Shown: positions 60,594 through 64,000 of the stretch, piece by piece | Layout: the number at the start of each line of letters is the position of its first letter | Numbering within the stretch: the stretch's first letter is position 1 | From: Blautia pseudococcoides | Lineage (GTDB): Bacteria > Bacillota > Clostridia > Lachnospirales > Lachnospiraceae | Direction of reading: 5' to 3' | DNA length: 64,000 bases | Assembly: GCF_001689125.2 (NCBI RefSeq) | Contig: NZ_CP015405.2 | Span: forward strand, 3,664,501 to 3,728,500 | Position numbers and translations under genes: made by a program | The notes under the pieces: model-generated | Database searches by the model: none | Told to the model about the DNA's origin: nothing | Seen by the model: the letters and a program-made list of their open reading frames with translations, nothing else

Positions 60594-63500
60594 ATGAAAA
60601 GAAACAAGAAAATCCGTAAGTCCCTGTCACTGCTCATGGCTCTGGCCCTGACCGCAGGAAATCTATCCCCTGCCACAGTCAAGGCAGAACCCGTAATCGT
60701 GGATAAGAACATCCTTGAAGGACTGGTTCCCACCACAAATGCTGCCGGAGGTATTGCCAATCCTGAGGCAGCAACAGATGGTATCAAAACTGACAGCAAT
60801 GTAGACATGAACAATACCCGCATCGACGCCGGGGAAGAAACCGGCGGGGACGACAATGGCTACTCTCAGTGGAACCAGGTGTATCTGCAGTATGATTTTG
60901 GTGATGTATACAGTGTAAAAGCTGTGGATATATACCGCAACACCTATGATATCGCAGTCTCCACCTTCAAGGACGTTAAAGTGGAGCTGTCAACGACCGA
61001 GGATTTTTCTGAAAGTATTGTCCTTTACGGTGAACCTGACGGCGAAGATATAGGGGAAACCATGGACACCAAAGGCACCTCCCAGTACCTGGAGACAGAG
61101 AACACAGTGGATGCCCGCTACCTTCGTGTATGGGGAAAAGGACATTACATTGAAAATACCGTGGGTTCCTGGAAGGGCTACAGCAACGGCGTCCTTTTCA
61201 ATGAGATCGAGGTTATTGCCTCTGTTGAGGAGGAATCTACAGACCCCGGCGGCGATGAGGAGATGGTGGACGCCAACATCATGACAGGTCTTCTTCCCAC
61301 CTCCAACTCACCGCACCAGATTGTAAGCGGTGACGCCACCGTGCCCCAGGTTCAGATCAAGAATCCGGAAGCTGCAACAGATGGTGTCAAATCCGGCAGT
61401 GACGATGACTCCAACAACACCAAAATAATCGCAGGAGAAGAAACCGGAGGCGCTGACAACGGCTATTCCGGATGGGACCATGTGTACCTGCAGTATGATT
61501 TCGGCAAGCTCCGTGACGTAAAAGAAATTGACCTGTACCGGAACACTTATCCCAACGCAGTCTCCACCTTCAAAGATGTCAAAGTGGAACTGTCCGCAGA
61601 TGAGGATTTCTCAGAGAACACCATCGTATACGATACTGCTGATCATGAGGAGACCACCGACAATAAAGGACAGCCCCAGACACTTGTTCTGGAGGAACCC
61701 GTATCTGCCCGGTACATCAGGATCTGGGAGAGAGGACACTACATCCAGAACACCAACAGCGCCTGGAAAGGTTACAGCAACGGCATCCTCTTTAATGAAA
61801 TCGAAGTAATTGCCAGCATTCCAAAATCAGAAGTTCCCGCTCCGCCGCCGGAGGAGGAGTCACAGAATATTGCCTTGGGAAAAATCCCATACGTGCGCGG
61901 TCTGACCCCAACCAATATTGAGGCCATCACAGACGGCAATGTTGACGACAACTATGCGGTACACAACAGCACCGGAGAGCGCTGGCTTCAGTTTGAGTAC
62001 AGAAATAATTACCAGATGAAAGAAATCCGCTTCAAACTCGAGGAGGGCACATACCAGTCCGTAAAGGTTTCCGTTTCCTCCTCCCCCACCAATGGGGGAC
62101 AGACTGTATTCCAGCAGAAGAACTGGACACAGGGTGCTGACATGCAGACAATAACCCTTGACCAGCCTGTTACGGGAAGATATGTACGTTTTACTGTAAA
62201 CAAGGATAACAACAGCCCCACCAAATATTCAGAGGTGGAAATCTGGGCCACAGGCAAATCTTACGATGAGTCCAAGCCCGAATACGTGGCACCGGATTCC
62301 AAATATGACACCCTGGTATGGGCAGATGAGTTTGACGGCGACAGCATTGACGAGACAAGATGGAATATTATTGACGGTATGGCAAACCACGCCGCCATCT
62401 ACAACAGAGACGCTGTCAGCATAGTAAAGGATGGAGAGGAAAGCTACCTTGCCATCAACTCCAAGAACTACGAATCCACAAAGGCCCTTATTGATGCGGT
62501 AGGCTGGGATCAGTACGGTTCACAGCAGCTCGCCTCCAAGGTCACATGGTCATCCGGCCGCCTGGAATCCAAAAATAAGTTTTCCTTCCAGTTCGGACGC
62601 ATGGCAGTCCGTGCAAAACCCAACGATTCCCAGGGTATCTGGCCTGCGATCTGGATGCTGTGCCAGGATGAGACCGGACATGATGAGATCGACGTACTGG
62701 AATATCTTGGTCAGGATTCCTGGTCGGCCTGGACCACCAATCATTTCGGTATTCTGAGCTACAATAAAGGCTCACACGGTATTGCCACCAACAATTATGA
62801 GGCATGGTGCCAGGACTTCCACGTATTTGAAGTAGAATGGGACCCTGAGGCTATCACCTTCTTTATTGACGGCAATCAAGTACACAAAACCAGCCAGGCC
62901 AGGGATGACGGCAGAGACGGCATGCACACCCGCCCCATGTTCCCCATTCTGGAAACACAGGTGGGCGACGGCTGGGTCGGTGATGTGGACTACAGCAAAC
63001 AAAACACAAAACAGGACAGCGATTTCCTGGTTGACTGGGTTCGCGTATACCAGACCGAAGATCAGGCAGTTACCCGTTTTGACGACCTGACCAAAATTTC
63101 AGGGGGAACCAATGACGATTACTTTATCAGTGCTTCCTCGGCAACAGACGGGCTTATGGCACTCACAAACGGAGAAGAACCTTATGAGGACAAGGACAAT
63201 TTCTATTACGGCGGGCAGCCCAGATATGAGGACAGCAGAATCGCTGTAAAGGAAAATGCTGAGGACCAGTCCTTAGTATACAAAATCCCGGGCGTAAATG
63301 ATGTGCATCTGACCGCCTATTACCAGACCCTCAGCGATGCGGCCCAGTGGGACGGCGGGGCAGGTTCCTACAAAGGCGCATCCATCAGAACCACGCTGAA
63401 GGATAATGCAAATATTGATTTCCAGGTATTTTCCTCACCTGACGGAAAGAACTGGACAAGGTTTGAAAATATTAAGACTGTAGATAATTTCCCTGAGGCA

Positions 63501-63734
63501 TATCCAAGCTATGCCAGGATCACATTTGACGCTTACGGACTTCCGGAAGGCACAAATTATGTGAAAGTTGCGTTCCCGGACTATAAAGGTGTCAGCTACG
63601 CTCTTAAATCAGGGGATGTGAAAGAGGTTCAGAACACAGATATCCAGCTTGCAAAAGTGACCTTCCTTCAGGATCAGCAGGAAACTGCAGACAAATCCCA
63701 ACTGGAAGCAGTCATTGCAGAAGCGGAGCATTGA
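60594..63734 (+). CDS. Secreted GH16 beta-glucanase with F5/8-type carbohydrate-binding domains; frameshifted
   Basis: This is a 1046-residue exported enzyme. A signal peptide (1 to about 32) precedes two very similar discoidin-like modules (about 36-208 and 222-408), a third F5/8C/CBM32 module (about 420-555), a GH16 catalytic domain (about 570-830) and a further beta-sandwich module (about 850-1035). The GH16 site EIDVLE puts the catalytic acids at E698 and E703; laminarin-type beta-1,3-glucan is a likely substrate. The frame stops at TGA (63732) inside what should be a FIVAR repeat. ATG follows AAGGAG. Confidence 0.9.
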   Translation: MKRNKKIRKSLSLLMALALTAGNLSPATVKAEPVIVDKNILEGLVPTTNAAGGIANPEAATDGIKTDSNVDMNNTRIDAGEETGGDDNGYSQWNQVYLQYDFGDVYSVKAVDIYRNTYDIAVSTFKDVKVELSTTEDFSESIVLYGEPDGEDIGETMDTKGTSQYLETENTVDARYLRVWGKGHYIENTVGSWKGYSNGVLFNEIEVIASVEEESTDPGGDEEMVDANIMTGLLPTSNSPHQIVSGDATVPQVQIKNPEAATDGVKSGSDDDSNNTKIIAGEETGGADNGYSGWDHVYLQYDFGKLRDVKEIDLYRNTYPNAVSTFKDVKVELSADEDFSENTIVYDTADHEETTDNKGQPQTLVLEEPVSARYIRIWERGHYIQNTNSAWKGYSNGILFNEIEVIASIPKSEVPAPPPEEESQNIALGKIPYVRGLTPTNIEAITDGNVDDNYAVHNSTGERWLQFEYRNNYQMKEIRFKLEEGTYQSVKVSVSSSPTNGGQTVFQQKNWTQGADMQTITLDQPVTGRYVRFTVNKDNNSPTKYSEVEIWATGKSYDESKPEYVAPDSKYDTLVWADEFDGDSIDETRWNIIDGMANHAAIYNRDAVSIVKDGEESYLAINSKNYESTKALIDAVGWDQYGSQQLASKVTWSSGRLESKNKFSFQFGRMAVRAKPNDSQGIWPAIWMLCQDETGHDEIDVLEYLGQDSWSAWTTNHFGILSYNKGSHGIATNNYEAWCQDFHVFEVEWDPEAITFFIDGNQVHKTSQARDDGRDGMHTRPMFPILETQVGDGWVGDVDYSKQNTKQDSDFLVDWVRVYQTEDQAVTRFDDLTKISGGTNDDYFISASSATDGLMALTNGEEPYEDKDNFYYGGQPRYEDSRIAVKENAEDQSLVYKIPGVNDVHLTAYYQTLSDAAQWDGGAGSYKGASIRTTLKDNANIDFQVFSSPDGKNWTRFENIKTVDNFPEAYPSYARITFDAYGLPEGTNYVKVAFPDYKGVSYALKSGDVKEVQNTDIQLAKVTFLQDQQETADKSQLEAVIAEAEH

Positions 63735-64000
63735 CTGCCCATGATTATACGGCGGAGAGCTGGAACGTATTAAGGGAAGCGGTGGATGCAGGCACAGCTG
63801 TCATGAACGATGAGACCGCCATTGCACAGGATATGGCGAATGCTGCCACAGCCATCCGAAATGCCATCGACAGCCTGGAGGCGGCACCGGAAGCAGACAA
63901 AACAGCGCTGAAATCCGCACTTGATAAAGCAGCAAAGCTCATCGAAAGCGATTATACCTCATCCTCCTGGAAAACTCTGACGGAAGCAGTCAGCGCGGGC
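63728..64000 (+). pseudogene. FIVAR repeats continuing the GH16 gene in a shifted frame
   Basis: One base is missing after GCGGAG: read from 63728 the frame gives ALTAHDYTAESWNVLREAV, a perfect continuation of the FIVAR sequence LEAVIAEAE that ends the GH16 frame. It stays open to the window end through a second repeat (SDYTSSSWKTLTEAV). FIVAR modules bind carbohydrate or space domains at the cell surface, and a wall anchor may lie beyond the window. Confidence 0.75.

Overview
The window looks like chromosome of a spore-forming Gram-positive anaerobe of the Clostridia. A Blautia-like member of the Lachnospiraceae is my inference. It rests on a GerA-type germination operon, SpoIIR, a SipL-type SPOCS/LysM protein, a type I-C CRISPR system with Clostridia-style Cas proteins, and A/G-rich Shine-Dalgarno sequences before almost every gene. 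No rRNA or tRNA gene was seen.

Layout. (1) 1-15.2 kb is a mostly leftward core region: a MecA-like class B PBP with BlaI/MecI-type operator sequences in its promoter, a trigger-factor-like lipoprotein foldase, DUF1934, murI, spoIIR, the germination operon gerA-gerB-gerC (gerC short), a GntR/FCD regulator with ispE, the SipL-like protein and a PrcB-type lipoprotein. (2) 15.2-20.3 kb holds a long imperfect palindrome, a 41-bp tandem repeat, two MATE exporters and a PlsC acyltransferase. (3) 20.3-28.5 kb is a complete-looking type I-C CRISPR-Cas locus (cas3-5-8c-7-4-1-2 and a six-spacer array), but cas2 carries an in-frame amber codon. (4) 28.5-33.4 kb has a YgbA-like gene remnant, an ABC importer operon, a 16-bp tandem repeat and a VanZ-like protein. 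(5) 33.4-37.3 kb is a mobile-element scar. It contains IS256 and IS3 fragments, the 3' end of a large serine recombinase, hairpins of mobilisation-region type, and a restriction-modification locus with an intact methyltransferase but an interrupted nuclease.

(6) 37.5-56.2 kb is an AT-richer surface-polysaccharide locus transcribed leftward. In transcription order it holds: a tyrosine recombinase inside a segment bounded by 24-bp inverted repeats; a TnpB-like protein that appears to have lost all three RuvC catalytic acids; a promoter with a structured leader RNA; a PglF-type dehydratase, a DegT aminotransferase, a priming glycosyl-phosphate transferase and a GNAT acetyltransferase (a bacillosamine-like primer pathway); a set of amino-acid enzymes (PLP lyase, three ATP-grasp ligases, an opine-dehydrogenase-like enzyme, threonine aldolase); a LbH acetyltransferase; Wzy; Wzx; and CapA. 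A consensus-like promoter inside the invertible segment currently points away from the locus. Inversion would aim it through the inverted repeat into the TnpB-like gene, whose start lies only 22 bp from that repeat. This suggests a phase-variable, possibly RNA-guided control system for a capsule, and it is the most interesting part of the window.

(7) 56.5-64 kb returns to core and accessory functions: murF and ddl from a strong promoter, and an AraC regulator divergent from a large secreted GH16 glucanase. The GH16 gene appears to be frameshifted at its first FIVAR repeat and runs off the window end.
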